Assembly: GCA_045126975.1 (NCBI GenBank) | Contig: JBGVPL010000002.1 | Location: 1 to 18,933 of the forward strand | Direction of reading: 5' to 3' | DNA length: 18,933 nucleotides | Source of the DNA: Aphodosoma sp045126975 | GTDB lineage: Bacteria; Bacteroidota; Bacteroidia; Bacteroidales; Paludibacteraceae | Shown: in pieces, positions 9,504 through 17,077 of the stretch | How the letters are laid out: every line of letters starts with the position of its first letter | Position numbering within the stretch: position 1 is the stretch's first letter | Notes under the pieces: generated by a model | Told to the model about the DNA's origin: nothing | The model's database searches: none | Seen by the model: the letters and a program-made list of their open reading frames with translations, nothing else | Program-made: the position numbers and the translations under genes

Positions 9504-9652
9504 CATTTTTTAAACGCTAATTTCCGTTAATTATCCATTAATTTTGATAGTAAGTAATTTATGATTAATTTGCGTTAATTTGCGTTTAAAAAATATTAGC
9601 GTTAAAATATTCACATTAAAATATCATGTTTAACAAAAATACCATTTGAAAA
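9504..9652. other. Intergenic gap with long interrupted inverted repeat
   Basis: TTTTTTAAACGC (9506-9517) and GCGTTTAAAAAA (9582-9593) form a perfect 12-bp inverted repeat. Between them lie related TTAATTTGCG and CGTTAATT words, including a tandem TTAATTTGCG pair near 9566-9585. This is probably a dispersed palindromic element or a loose transcription barrier between the M23 gene and the dehydrogenase gene. No convincing promoter for the dehydrogenase was seen here. Confidence 0.5.
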
Positions 9653-10990
9653 ATGTTTAATTTAGCAGTCTTAGGTGGTGGCCCTGCTGGCTACACCGCA
9701 GCCGAACGCGCTGCACAAGCCGGACTCAACGTAGTCCTTTTCGAAAAAAATGCCCTTGGTGGTACGTGTCTAAACGTTGGTTGTATCCCAACCAAAACAC
9801 TCCTCTACTCTTCAAAACTCTACTACAATGCTGTAAATGGCTCAAAATATGGCGTTAAAGCAGAGGGCGTACAATTCGAATACGACAAAATCGTAGCACG
9901 CAAAAACAAAGTAGTGCGCAAACTCATCGCTGGTATCAAAGCCAAAATGACCAACAACAACGTGACTGTCATCAACGGCGAAGCTACAGTTGTCGAAAAC
10001 ACAAATGGCGTAGTTACTATCGCTTGTGGCGAAGAACAATACCAAGCCGAAAAACTCCTCATCTGTACAGGTTCACAAGTAGCTATCCCACCAATCCCTG
10101 GTGTTGATACTGCTGAATACTGGACATCTACCGAAGCCCTCGAAACTAAAGAGGTGCCTGAATCACTCGTAGTTATCGGCGGTGGCGTTATCGGCATCGA
10201 GTTTGCTGGACTTTTTGCTACATTTGGCACTAAAGTCACTGTCATCGAAATGGCACCAGAAATCCTCCCTGGTATCGATACAGAAATCTCTGCTATGCTC
10301 CGTGCTGAGTTGGCAAAAAAAGGCGTTGAATTCCACCTCTCATCTAAAGTACTCCACGTAGCAACAGGTTGCGTAACATATTCCGACGCTGAAGGCGAAC
10401 ACAAAGCCGAAGCAACTAACGTGCTCCTCTGCGTAGGTCGTAAACCAAACCTCGCAGGCACTCAAGCTCTCGGCCTCGAACCATTCCGCAATGGCATCAA
10501 AGTAGATGAACACATGCGCACATCGGCATCAAACGTATGGGCAGCAGGCGACGTTACAGCATTTTCGCTCCTTGCACACACTGCAGTGCGCGAAGCCGAA
10601 GTAGCGGTGAACGACATCGCAGGTATCGACGACACTATGCACTATCGCGCTATACCAGGTGTAATTTACACATCACCTGAAGTAGCAGGTTGCGGTGCAA
10701 CAGAAGACGCATTGAAAGCCGAAGGTCGTGAGTATCACGTACACAAACTCGCTATGACCTATTCAGGTCGTTTCGTAGCCGAAAACGAAGGTGGCAATGG
10801 TATCTGCAAAATCATCACTGATGCCGAAAACCATGTAATTGGCGCACACTTCATCGGCAATCCAGCATCAGAGTTGATTTCAACAGCATGCGTAGCCATC
10901 GAAGCCGGCATGACCATCGACCAACTCAAAAAAGTAGTATTCCCACACCCAACAGTTGCTGAGATTTTCAAAGAAACCATTTGCGAATAA
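9653..10990 (+). CDS. lpdA: Dihydrolipoyl dehydrogenase (E3)
   Basis: This cytosolic flavoenzyme (445 residues) reoxidises dihydrolipoyl groups of 2-oxo-acid dehydrogenase or glycine-cleavage complexes with NAD. The FAD-binding motif LGGGPAGYTAAERAAQAG lies near residue 7. The redox disulfide is C39 and C44 in GGTCLNVGCIPTK. The NAD site is VVIGGGVIGIEFAG (173-186), and the second FAD contact is WAAGDVT (297-302). The C-terminal HPTVAE contains the catalytic His432-Glu437 pair. No lipoyl domain is fused and no E1 or E2 gene adjoins, so the partner complex is encoded elsewhere. Codons end often in C, unlike the AT-ended usage of the regulator gene downstream. The family is certain; which complex it serves is not determinable here. 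Confidence 0.96.
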   Translation: MFNLAVLGGGPAGYTAAERAAQAGLNVVLFEKNALGGTCLNVGCIPTKTLLYSSKLYYNAVNGSKYGVKAEGVQFEYDKIVARKNKVVRKLIAGIKAKMTNNNVTVINGEATVVENTNGVVTIACGEEQYQAEKLLICTGSQVAIPPIPGVDTAEYWTSTEALETKEVPESLVVIGGGVIGIEFAGLFATFGTKVTVIEMAPEILPGIDTEISAMLRAELAKKGVEFHLSSKVLHVATGCVTYSDAEGEHKAEATNVLLCVGRKPNLAGTQALGLEPFRNGIKVDEHMRTSASNVWAAGDVTAFSLLAHTAVREAEVAVNDIAGIDDTMHYRAIPGVIYTSPEVAGCGATEDALKAEGREYHVHKLAMTYSGRFVAENEGGNGICKIITDAENHVIGAHFIGNPASELISTACVAIEAGMTIDQLKKVVFPHPTVAEIFKETICE

Positions 10991-10997
10991 GCGAGTG

Positions 10998-11022
10998 CAA
11001 AGTTAAGCTTGCTTAAGCTTTG
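10998..11022. repeat. Imperfect hairpin downstream of the dehydrogenase gene
   Basis: CAAAGTTAAGC, a TT loop and GCTTAAGCTTTG pair with one bulge. It lies 8 nt after the stop codon and has no T-run. It is followed by GC-richer sequence with GAGC words (11024-11050) that looks like part of a dispersed palindromic repeat. Confidence 0.45.
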
Positions 11023-11072
11023 CCGAGCATGAGCAACATCTTGAGCGAAGCGAAAAATTTCTGAATGATAAT

Positions 11073-11290
11073 AAGGTTGTCTAATTCGTCAAGGGGGTTG
11101 TCTAATTAGGCAACTCTTTTTTGCATAACAAAATGTATATCAATCACTTGGGCAGTTGTCTAATGGGTTGTCTAATTAGGCAAGGGGGTTGTCTAATTAA
11201 TACCGCATTTATACAATAAACAACTGAATTTCATTTAGTTGCAAGGTTGCCTAATAGGTTGTCTAATTCATCTATAGGGTTGTCTAATTC
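11073..11290. repeat. Left TTGTCTAAT array, 91-bp super-period
   Basis: Eight copies of TTGTCTAAT (one as TTGCCTAAT) start at 11077, 11098, 11156, 11168, 11189, 11247, 11259 and 11280. The spacings 21, 58, 12, 21, 58, 12, 21 give an exact 91-bp super-period. The array fills the gap between the dehydrogenase gene and the regulator promoter, ending about 20 nt before the -33 element. A near copy lies downstream of the regulator. Confidence 0.9.
11095..11122 (+). terminator. Terminator within the left array
   Basis: The palindrome GTTGTCTAATTAGGCAAC (11097-11114) extends to a 9-bp stem with two G-U pairs. It is followed by six T residues (11117-11122). It could end transcripts coming from the dehydrogenase gene. 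Confidence 0.6.
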
Positions 11291-11309
11291 AGTCAAGAAT
11301 TAAAAAAAA

Positions 11310-11340
11310 TTGGTCTATTCAAAAAAAATATGTATCTTTG
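11310..11340 (+). promoter_or_regulatory. Predicted promoter of the AlbA_2/HATPase regulator
   Basis: TATCTTTG at 11333-11340 matches the -7 consensus, with TTGG at 11310-11313 as a -33 element 19 nt upstream. Transcription would start near 11346. The in-frame TTG at 11338 lies inside the -7 element and so cannot be the start codon. Confidence 0.65.
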
Positions 11341-11361
11341 CACACAAAGAAAACAAAAATT

Positions 11362-13086
11362 ATGAAAAGAAAGACAATTAACGATTTACTTAAATACGGA
11401 GAAAGAGTAAATTTAGAATGCAAAAAAGCAGAAAATTCTTTACCAAAGTCAGTTTGGGAAACCTATTCAGCTTTTGCAAACACCAATGGAGGTTATATTT
11501 TATTGGGAATTGAAGAAAATCTTAATGCCGTAAAAGCAGAGGATAGATTTGTTATTTGTGGTGTTAAAAAAGCCGCTCAAATACAAAAGGATTTTTGGAA
11601 CATAATTAATAGTGAAAAAGTTAGTTGTTGTTTATTGAAAGACGAAGATGTAAAAATTATACAGTATAATAGAGAGATAAAGTTAATATCAATTCATGTG
11701 CCACAAGCTACATATCGCAACAGACCAGTTTATATAAATGGCAACGTTTATAAAGGAACTTTTAAGAGAAATTTCGAAGGTGATTATCACTGTGAAGAAA
11801 GCGAAGTAAAAGCAATGATTCGCGATTCAAATGAAGATGGTAACGATGGTATTCTAATTGAAAACTACACATTAGAAGATATTGATATCAACACTCTTAA
11901 AAATTATCGAAATGAATTTAAGAATCATAATCCTGAGCATACATATAACCAATTAGACGATAAAGATTTTTTACGTCAATTTGGCTGTTTAGCAGTTGAC
12001 CGGACAACTAGAAAAGAGAGTTTAACGTTGGCTGGCTTGTTGATGTTTGGTAAAGGGTTATCAATACGCGAAAGATTCTCTAATTTCCGAATGGACTATA
12101 TTGATTTAACTAATCTTACTGAGGATATGCGATATAGCGATCGAATAACCTACGATGGTACTTGGGAAAATAATTTATATAATTTCTTTCGGCGTGTATT
12201 AACTAAGTTAACAACAGATCTTAAAAAACCTTTTGTTTTGGAAGGTACTCAGCGAAAAGACGATACATCTGCACACAAAGCAATACGCGAAGCACTGACA
12301 AATAGTATAATTCATGCCGATTTCTTTTTGTCAGGCAGTGTACTTAGAATCGAAAAGTACGATAATTATTTCTGTTTTAGAAATCCTGGCACATTGAAAC
12401 TTCCTATATTTCAGATATATGAAGGAGGTAGTTCTAAGTCTCGTAATCCTCACATACAAAATTTATTGCGTATGATTGGTTTTGGAGAGAATCTTGGTTC
12501 TGGTTTCCCTACAATTCTAGATGCATGTAAAAAAGAACAATGGCGCAAACCTGACCTTGATGAAAATACCGACCTTAAAGAAGTTTCTCTGAAATTATGG
12601 ATGCTATCTATGTATCCTACAGAAATTACAGATTATTTACGTGAACTTTTAGGACCATTATTTGAAAATCTATCTACAGAAGATATTGATGTTCTTTCTA
12701 TAGCATACGTAGAGAAAGAAATTTCAAATCAAAGATTACAAACTTTATTAGAAAAAAATTCATTAGAGATTGCCAAAATAATAAAACCTCTTACTGATGT
12801 TGAATTATTGCTATCCGAAAACAAAGGGCGGTGGACAACATACAAACTAAATAAAGATTTTCAAAATAATATAACAGAATTAGTCGATAATGAATCTACT
12901 TTGCTTTCTATTTTTTCTCTTATTAAAGAAAATCCTTATATAACAAGAAAAGAAATTTCAGAGCAATTAAATATTTCAGTTACAACAGTACAAAAATATA
13001 TCAACCAATTGAAATTCAATAATCAAATTAAGAGAGATGGACCAGTAACAAGAGGTGGTTACTGGATAATTTTACAAGCAAAATAG
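11362..13086 (+). CDS. AlbA_2 (Schlafen-like) / HATPase / winged-helix regulator
   Basis: This 574-residue protein is of the RecG-like putative transcriptional regulator type. Residues about 10-140 form an AlbA_2 DNA-binding domain (ERVNLECKKAENSLPKSVWET, AFANTNGGYILLGIEE). Residues about 300-390 form a HATPase-like fold with an N-box (REALTNSIIHADF, E310 and N313), RNPGTL, and a glycine-rich GFGENLGSGFP. A middle helical domain (440-500) and a C-terminal winged helix (513-570, ITRKEISEQLNISVTTVQKY) follow. ATG at 11362 is chosen because the upstream TTG overlaps the promoter. The gene stands alone between two near-identical repeat arrays and uses mostly A/T-ended codons, unlike its left neighbour, which suggests acquisition by transfer. 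Autoregulation through the array sites is inference. A defence role is possible but unsupported. Confidence 0.85.
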   Translation: MKRKTINDLLKYGERVNLECKKAENSLPKSVWETYSAFANTNGGYILLGIEENLNAVKAEDRFVICGVKKAAQIQKDFWNIINSEKVSCCLLKDEDVKIIQYNREIKLISIHVPQATYRNRPVYINGNVYKGTFKRNFEGDYHCEESEVKAMIRDSNEDGNDGILIENYTLEDIDINTLKNYRNEFKNHNPEHTYNQLDDKDFLRQFGCLAVDRTTRKESLTLAGLLMFGKGLSIRERFSNFRMDYIDLTNLTEDMRYSDRITYDGTWENNLYNFFRRVLTKLTTDLKKPFVLEGTQRKDDTSAHKAIREALTNSIIHADFFLSGSVLRIEKYDNYFCFRNPGTLKLPIFQIYEGGSSKSRNPHIQNLLRMIGFGENLGSGFPTILDACKKEQWRKPDLDENTDLKEVSLKLWMLSMYPTEITDYLRELLGPLFENLSTEDIDVLSIAYVEKEISNQRLQTLLEKNSLEIAKIIKPLTDVELLLSENKGRWTTYKLNKDFQNNITELVDNESTLLSIFSLIKENPYITRKEISEQLNISVTTVQKYINQLKFNNQIKRDGPVTRGGYWIILQAK

Positions 13087-13090
13087 ACCA

Positions 13091-13315
13091 AAGGTTGTCT
13101 AATTCGTTAAGGGGGTTGTCTAATTAGGCAACCCTTTTTTGCATAACAAAATGTATATCAACCACTTGAACAGTTGTCTAATGGGTTGTCTAATTAGCTC
13201 AGGGGGTTGTCTAATTAAGGTTGTGTTTGTTCGTTAAATTGTTGAATTTTATTTAGTTATATGGTTATCTAATGGGTTGTCTAATTAGGTAAGAGGTTGT
13301 CTAATTCATCTATAG
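13091..13315. repeat. Right TTGTCTAAT array, near copy of the left array
   Basis: Eight copies of TTGTCTAAT (one as TTATCTAAT) start at 13095, 13116, 13174, 13186, 13207, 13265, 13277 and 13297. The spacings 21, 58, 12, 21, 58, 12, 20 match the left array, which lies 2018 bp away. The first about 125 bp differ at only about eight positions between the two copies. The second spacer and the end have diverged more. Confidence 0.9.
13113..13140 (+). terminator. Intrinsic terminator of the regulator gene, embedded in the right array
   Basis: GGGTTG (13113-13118) pairs with CAACCC (13129-13134) and the stem continues inward through TC/GG and T/A to a four-base AATT loop. Six T residues follow directly (13135-13140). 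It lies 26 nt after the TAG stop and is a textbook rho-independent terminator. Confidence 0.8.
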
Positions 13316-13440
13316 CCTTCTTGTAGGGACGCTCGACCCGAGCGTCCACAAACAAAGTTAAAAACAGGGAATAAGGAATAGAGAACAAGAAACAATGGCA
13401 ACCCGATATTGTCCCCCTGTCTTAGGAGGAATAAGAACAA
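13316..13440. repeat. Composite intergenic repeats upstream of the starch-binding-like gene
   Basis: Three elements follow one another. A perfect hairpin, GGACGCTCG-ACC-CGAGCGTCC, lies at 13327-13347. A reverse-orientation heptad stretch (AGGGAATAAGGAATAGAG) lies at about 13365-13391. A truncated copy of the GC-rich palindrome family (ATATTGTCCCCCTGTCTTAG and following) lies at 13401-13430. No coding potential is visible. Confidence 0.65.
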
Positions 13441-13451
13441 AAAAACACCTC

Positions 13452-13482
13452 TTGCTTATTTTTAAAAAAAGTTGTAACTTTG
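13452..13482 (+). promoter_or_regulatory. Predicted promoter of the starch-binding-like secreted protein
   Basis: TAACTTTG at 13475-13482 is followed by CA, and TTGC lies at 13452-13455, 19 nt upstream. Both agree with the Bacteroidetes sigma factor consensus. The leader to the ATG at 13555 is about 65 nt. Confidence 0.7.
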
Positions 13483-13554
13483 CACCTGATTTATTTTACC
13501 CTATCTGTATATAAATCACAACCCTTTGTATTAACAACTTAACACAATAAAACA

Positions 13555-16356
13555 ATGAAAAAACTTACACTTTTTCTTCTAACTCTTATTATTTCTTGCT
13601 CGGCGTGGGGAGCAACAAAAACTATTTATTGTAAAAATGCTCAAGGTTGGTGGAAAGCCGATGACGCTGCTGTAGCTGCTTATGCTTGGGGCAATGGAAC
13701 AAATGCAAGTTGGCCTGGCGTTCGTATGACAAAAGTAGATGGAGAAAGTGATTTATGGAGTATAGAACTTGATACAAAATATACAAGCATTATTTTTACT
13801 CGTGTTAATGGTTCAGGTTCAATTGCTGATTGGGGTGCGAAGACTAAAGATTTGACTATTCCAACTGATGGTAAAAATCTTTATACAATCTCAAGTTCTT
13901 CTGCAGTTTGGGGTGATCCTGGTGTTAAAGGCTCTTGGTCAACCTATACACCACCAACTGTTTCTTTTAAAAATCTTCAAGACACTTACTATGTAGGTGA
14001 GACTTACACTTTTGCAGAAACACATGCAGGACTTGGCAATGGCGCAGTAACAATAACATATTCTGTTTCTTATAACGGAGGCGACTCACAACAAACTTCA
14101 GGTACCTATACTTTTGAAAAAGCTGGATCATACACTTTTACAGTGAAAGCAATAGGATCAAAAACAGCAAAAGCATCTAAAACCGTTACTGTTTTGGAAG
14201 CAAAATCTGTTTCATTCAACAACATAGAAAACATATACTATATTGGTGAAACATATATTTTTAGTGCTACAGCTCATGGGTTAACAGATCCTATAACATA
14301 CACATACACTGTTAATAATAATCCTATAACAGAAGCAAGTTACACTTTTAATGAACTTGGGGAATACACAATTAAGGTAACAGCAACAGCTACAAATGGT
14401 ACAGCAACAGCAACACATACTGTTAATGTTGTTGAACCAACTATAATATATTTCAAGCCAAACTCTAATTGGACTACAGATAATGCCATTTTTGCAGTTA
14501 ATTTTGCAGAGGAAAGAGTTAATTTAACAGACGAGAATACGGATGGTATATATGAATGTGTTTTGCCAAAAGAAGCAACAGCAGAAACTAAATTTGTATT
14601 TCATCGCATAAATCCAAATGATCCAGAGATTTCTTGGAATCAAACAAACGAACTAACATATGATGGTTCAGATAAAAATATATATGTTATCGCTGATGGA
14701 GAATGGAATAATTGTTTGGGTTATTGGATGAATGCAAATGGAGATTATACACTTGACACATCTTCAAATTTATATGTTAGGGGCAATTTTAATGAATGGG
14801 GGACCACAGATAAAATAGAATTTGATATACATGCAGGAGAAAATGGACGTTTTTCTTTTAGCACTAAGCTTGACAAAGGCCCATACGAATTCAAAATAGC
14901 TACAGAATCATGGAGTAATGAAATGAATAGCGATAATATAGGAGAGGGAGATATAATCCTATCGGGGGCTGGTAATATAAAATTTACACTTGACGAAAGA
15001 TCTGCAATTACTTTTTCTATACTAAATGGTACGGTTTGCTTAGATTACACAAAACAAACTATTGACAATCAAACAAATCTTGATTATGCTAAATACGGCA
15101 AACTCACATACCAACTCCCTATGCCTGACAACCAATGGTATTGGATTTCGTTGCCTTTCGATGTAAATGTGGCTGAGATCACTGTTGATGGCGCAACAAA
15201 TGGTAAAACTTCATCTGCTGCTCTTGTTATTACAGAGTACAACGCTACTAAGCGTGCTAATGGCGAAAATGGTTGGACTGAAACAACTTCCACAACTCTT
15301 TCTGCCAACAAAGGTTACGTTATGGGTCCTACCGATGGCGCATACAATGCAAACATGGTAGTTAACTTCCCTTCTGCAGCTACAACAAACAATGTTAATA
15401 GTTCTGCAAACAAAACCTTGACAGACACTGGTGGCGATGCTCAAAATGCTAACTGGTACATCATCGGTACTGGTCTTTACCACCAAGGTTCACTCTCTAA
15501 TATCAACTATGTGGCTATGCCTGCAAAAAATGATAAAGGTGAAGATCCTTATGAATATAAATACATAAGTTCAGGAAACGAACTATTTACAGAAAAAATC
15601 GGCGCTAACTCTTTCGATCCTTTCACTGCTTTCTTCGTACAATATGGTGGCGAATATTCAGCTACTGCCGAAACTACAAAATCTGCAGCTCTTGCTCCAG
15701 TGGCTCGTGCTAAAGCTAAAGAACAAGAACAAATCTACCTTATCAATATGAACGAGGCTCACACTGTAGTTATCCTCAATGCCGAAGGATCTGAAGGCTA
15801 CACTGCTGGCGAAGACTTCCTCGAAATGAACGCAAGCAACCACAGCAATTTGATCTACTCGTTCGATGGCTCTGATGCTCTCGCATTCAACCACCGCGCT
15901 ACTGAAGCTCAATCTATCGCCCTCGGCGGTTATGTGGCTACTGCTGGCGAACAAACTATCTCGCTCAAAGGTTACAACGATAACGTGGAATCGGTTACTC
16001 TCATCGACAACACTACAGGCGAAACTGCCGACCTCCTCGCTGGCAACTACACTTTTACTGCCGAAGTTGGCTCACTCGATGGTCGCTTCACAGTGGTATT
16101 CGGTGCACAAAAAGCAGGTAACACTACAGTTGATTGCTACAACTCTACAGCTAACCAACTCATTGCATACGGTTCGGCTAACGCATGCACAGTGAGCGGT
16201 CTTACTACTGGCGAAGCAGTCGTAGTATATAACGCAATGGGACAATTAGTATTCGCTACTATCGCAGACAGCGAAACAATCACCCTCCCTACCCTCCCAA
16301 CAGGCAACTACCTCATCCTCCACAACGGAACAACAAATAAAACACTTCTTAAATAG
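13555..16356 (+). CDS. Large secreted protein with starch-binding-like (CBM26-like) and PKD-like modules and T9SS type A tail
   Basis: This 933-residue protein has a signal peptide (FLLTLIISCSAWGA). Residues about 22-117 resemble CBM26-type starch-binding modules (IYCKNAQGWW, YAWGNGTNASWPGVRM, SIIFTRVNG). Two tandem about 75-residue PKD-like repeats follow (YYVGETYTF at 145 and YYIGETYIF at 228). A second carbohydrate-binding-like module lies at about 296-392 (IIYFKPNSNW) and a third at about 405-498 (LYVRGNFNEW). A module beginning YWISLPFDVNVAEI spans about 512-850. A type A sorting tail (VVVYNAMGQLVFAT, GNYLILHN, KTLLK) ends it. No glycosidase residues are evident, so it is probably a surface polysaccharide-binding protein. 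Codon use shifts from A/T-ended to C-ended near residue 505, suggesting domain assembly by recombination. It is monocistronic, with its own promoter and terminator. Confidence 0.82.
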   Translation: MKKLTLFLLTLIISCSAWGATKTIYCKNAQGWWKADDAAVAAYAWGNGTNASWPGVRMTKVDGESDLWSIELDTKYTSIIFTRVNGSGSIADWGAKTKDLTIPTDGKNLYTISSSSAVWGDPGVKGSWSTYTPPTVSFKNLQDTYYVGETYTFAETHAGLGNGAVTITYSVSYNGGDSQQTSGTYTFEKAGSYTFTVKAIGSKTAKASKTVTVLEAKSVSFNNIENIYYIGETYIFSATAHGLTDPITYTYTVNNNPITEASYTFNELGEYTIKVTATATNGTATATHTVNVVEPTIIYFKPNSNWTTDNAIFAVNFAEERVNLTDENTDGIYECVLPKEATAETKFVFHRINPNDPEISWNQTNELTYDGSDKNIYVIADGEWNNCLGYWMNANGDYTLDTSSNLYVRGNFNEWGTTDKIEFDIHAGENGRFSFSTKLDKGPYEFKIATESWSNEMNSDNIGEGDIILSGAGNIKFTLDERSAITFSILNGTVCLDYTKQTIDNQTNLDYAKYGKLTYQLPMPDNQWYWISLPFDVNVAEITVDGATNGKTSSAALVITEYNATKRANGENGWTETTSTTLSANKGYVMGPTDGAYNANMVVNFPSAATTNNVNSSANKTLTDTGGDAQNANWYIIGTGLYHQGSLSNINYVAMPAKNDKGEDPYEYKYISSGNELFTEKIGANSFDPFTAFFVQYGGEYSATAETTKSAALAPVARAKAKEQEQIYLINMNEAHTVVILNAEGSEGYTAGEDFLEMNASNHSNLIYSFDGSDALAFNHRATEAQSIALGGYVATAGEQTISLKGYNDNVESVTLIDNTTGETADLLAGNYTFTAEVGSLDGRFTVVFGAQKAGNTTVDCYNSTANQLIAYGSANACTVSGLTTGEAVVVYNAMGQLVFATIADSETITLPTLPTGNYLILHNGTTNKTLLK

Positions 16357-16416
16357 TGAGGAATGAGGAGTTAACCCCTCACCCCTTCGGGGACCTCCCC
16401 TAAAACAGGGGAGGAA
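16357..16416. repeat. Heptad stub plus GC-rich palindromic repeat (reverse orientation)
   Basis: GAGGAATGAGGAG follows the stop codon. It leads into CCCC-TTC-GGGG (16382-16392) and CCTCCCC-TAAAACA-GGGGAGG (16394-16414). This is a member of the family also found at 16872, 16962 and 18735. Confidence 0.7.
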
Positions 16417-16468
16417 TAAAGAGTAAAGAGCAGAAAACTCTAATCTCTAAACTTTTATTCTATGATAT

Positions 16469-16506
16469 AAAAAAGGCGCAAACAATTTAGTTTTGCGTCT
16501 TTTTTT
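16469..16506 (+). terminator. Strong intrinsic terminator, possibly bidirectional
   Basis: AAAAAAGGCGCAAA (16469-16482) pairs with TTTGCGTCTTTTTT (16492-16505), with one G-U pair and a short loop. T-runs on both strands allow termination in either direction. It closes the transcript of the large secreted protein. Confidence 0.85.
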
Positions 16507-16731
16507 ATATTGTTTTTATTTATTATCCAATAAAACATTAACCACAGCTACCCGATAGTAAATCGTAATATATAGAAATAAGACGGACGTTGAAAACGTC
16601 CAATGTGAGTAACTGCGGGTACCCGACGAAGGAGGACACCTGCAGATAAACGAACATACCCCCTCCCCCCACGACCCTGAAAGCTCTCTCAAGCCCTATC
16701 GCATAATCTTTCAAAATCTCACCCCAAAAAA
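16507..16731. other. Non-coding stretch with hairpins and an imperfect direct repeat
   Basis: No convincing gene was found. A perfect hairpin, GGACGTT-GAA-AACGTCC, lies at 16585-16601. CTGCGGGT (16613-16620) pairs with ACCTGCAG (16638-16645) with one G-U pair. The words ending in TACCCGA at 16539-16555 and 16610-16626 match at about 13 of the first 18 positions. The patch is more GC-rich than its flanks. It may be an RNA gene or a dispersed element; the strand is unknown. Confidence 0.4.
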
Positions 16732-16763
16732 TTTGCACAAACGAAACTTTTTGTTTAACTTTG
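16732..16763 (+). promoter_or_regulatory. Predicted promoter upstream of the small HTH gene
   Basis: TTTG at 16732-16735 and TAACTTTG at 16756-16763 are separated by 20 nt and followed by CAG. The nearest plausible gene starts at 17078, so the leader would be about 310 nt and would run through two repeat elements. The promoter may drive the helix-turn-helix gene or a non-coding transcript. Confidence 0.6.
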
Positions 16764-16824
16764 CAGTCGAATTAAAAACAATAACGAAACTAAAAATAAT
16801 AAACAAAAAAGATTTGATTAACCC

Positions 16825-16918
16825 TATTCCTTACTCCTTGTTCCCTGTTCCTTATTCCCTATTCCCTATAATTAACCCCTCCGTCCTGCGGACACCTCCC
16901 CTAAAACAGGGGAGGAAT
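16825..16918. repeat. Composite element: TTCCYTR heptads plus GC-rich palindrome (reverse orientation)
   Basis: Tandem heptads (TTCCTTA, TTCCCTA, TTCCCTG and variants) fill 16825-16868. They are followed by a palindromic unit at 16872-16918: TTAACCCCTCCG, a GTCC/GGAC stem, then CCTCCCC-TAAAACA-GGGGAGG. Confidence 0.75.
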
Positions 16919-16961
16919 ATAAGAACCATCAAACTATGTATAATGCGTATAAATTGAGTAT

Positions 16962-17063
16962 CCCGATATTGTCCCCCTGTCTTAGGGGGACGAGCCGAAG
17001 GCGGAGGGGGTTAAAACCCTGTTCCCTGTTCCTTGTTCCTTGTTCCTTATTCCCTATTCCCTA
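16962..17063. repeat. Composite element: GC-rich palindrome (forward orientation) plus TTCCYTR heptads
   Basis: Positions 16962-17013 carry TATTGTCCCCCTGTCTTAG, GGGGGACGAG and CGGAGGGGGTTA. A run of heptads (TTCCCTG, TTCCTTG, TTCCTTA, TTCCCTA) follows at 17021-17063. The element ends 14 nt before the start of the HTH gene, so it would form most of that gene's near leader. Confidence 0.75.
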
Positions 17064-17077
17064 ACCTTTACCCTCTT

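Noticed and set aside
9640..9648. TACCATTTG as a dehydrogenase promoter
   Set aside because: It has one base too many between TA and TTTG, lies only four bases from the ATG, and has no -33 partner.
9823..10461. Minus-strand open frame of 212 codons opposite the dehydrogenase gene
   Set aside because: The sense strand encodes an intact, highly conserved enzyme. The antisense product shows no motif.
11073..11290. CRISPR array
   Set aside because: Repeat words are only 9-12 bp, spacing is not uniform, spacers are conserved between the two arrays, and no cas gene is present.
11338..11361. TTG start extending the regulator by eight residues
   Set aside because: The TTG is the end of the promoter -7 element TATCTTTG, so it would not be in the transcript.
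16538..16738. Minus-strand open frame of 66 codons
   Set aside because: It crosses hairpins and an imperfect repeat and has no promoter or protein-like pattern.
16733..16957. Plus-strand open frame of 74 codons containing PYSLFPVPYSLFP
   Set aside because: The frame begins on the promoter -33 element, and its middle is translated heptad and palindromic repeat.
17033..17077. N-terminal extension of the small HTH gene
   Set aside because: The residues VPYSLFPN come from the heptad repeat. ATG at 17078 gives a compact domain.
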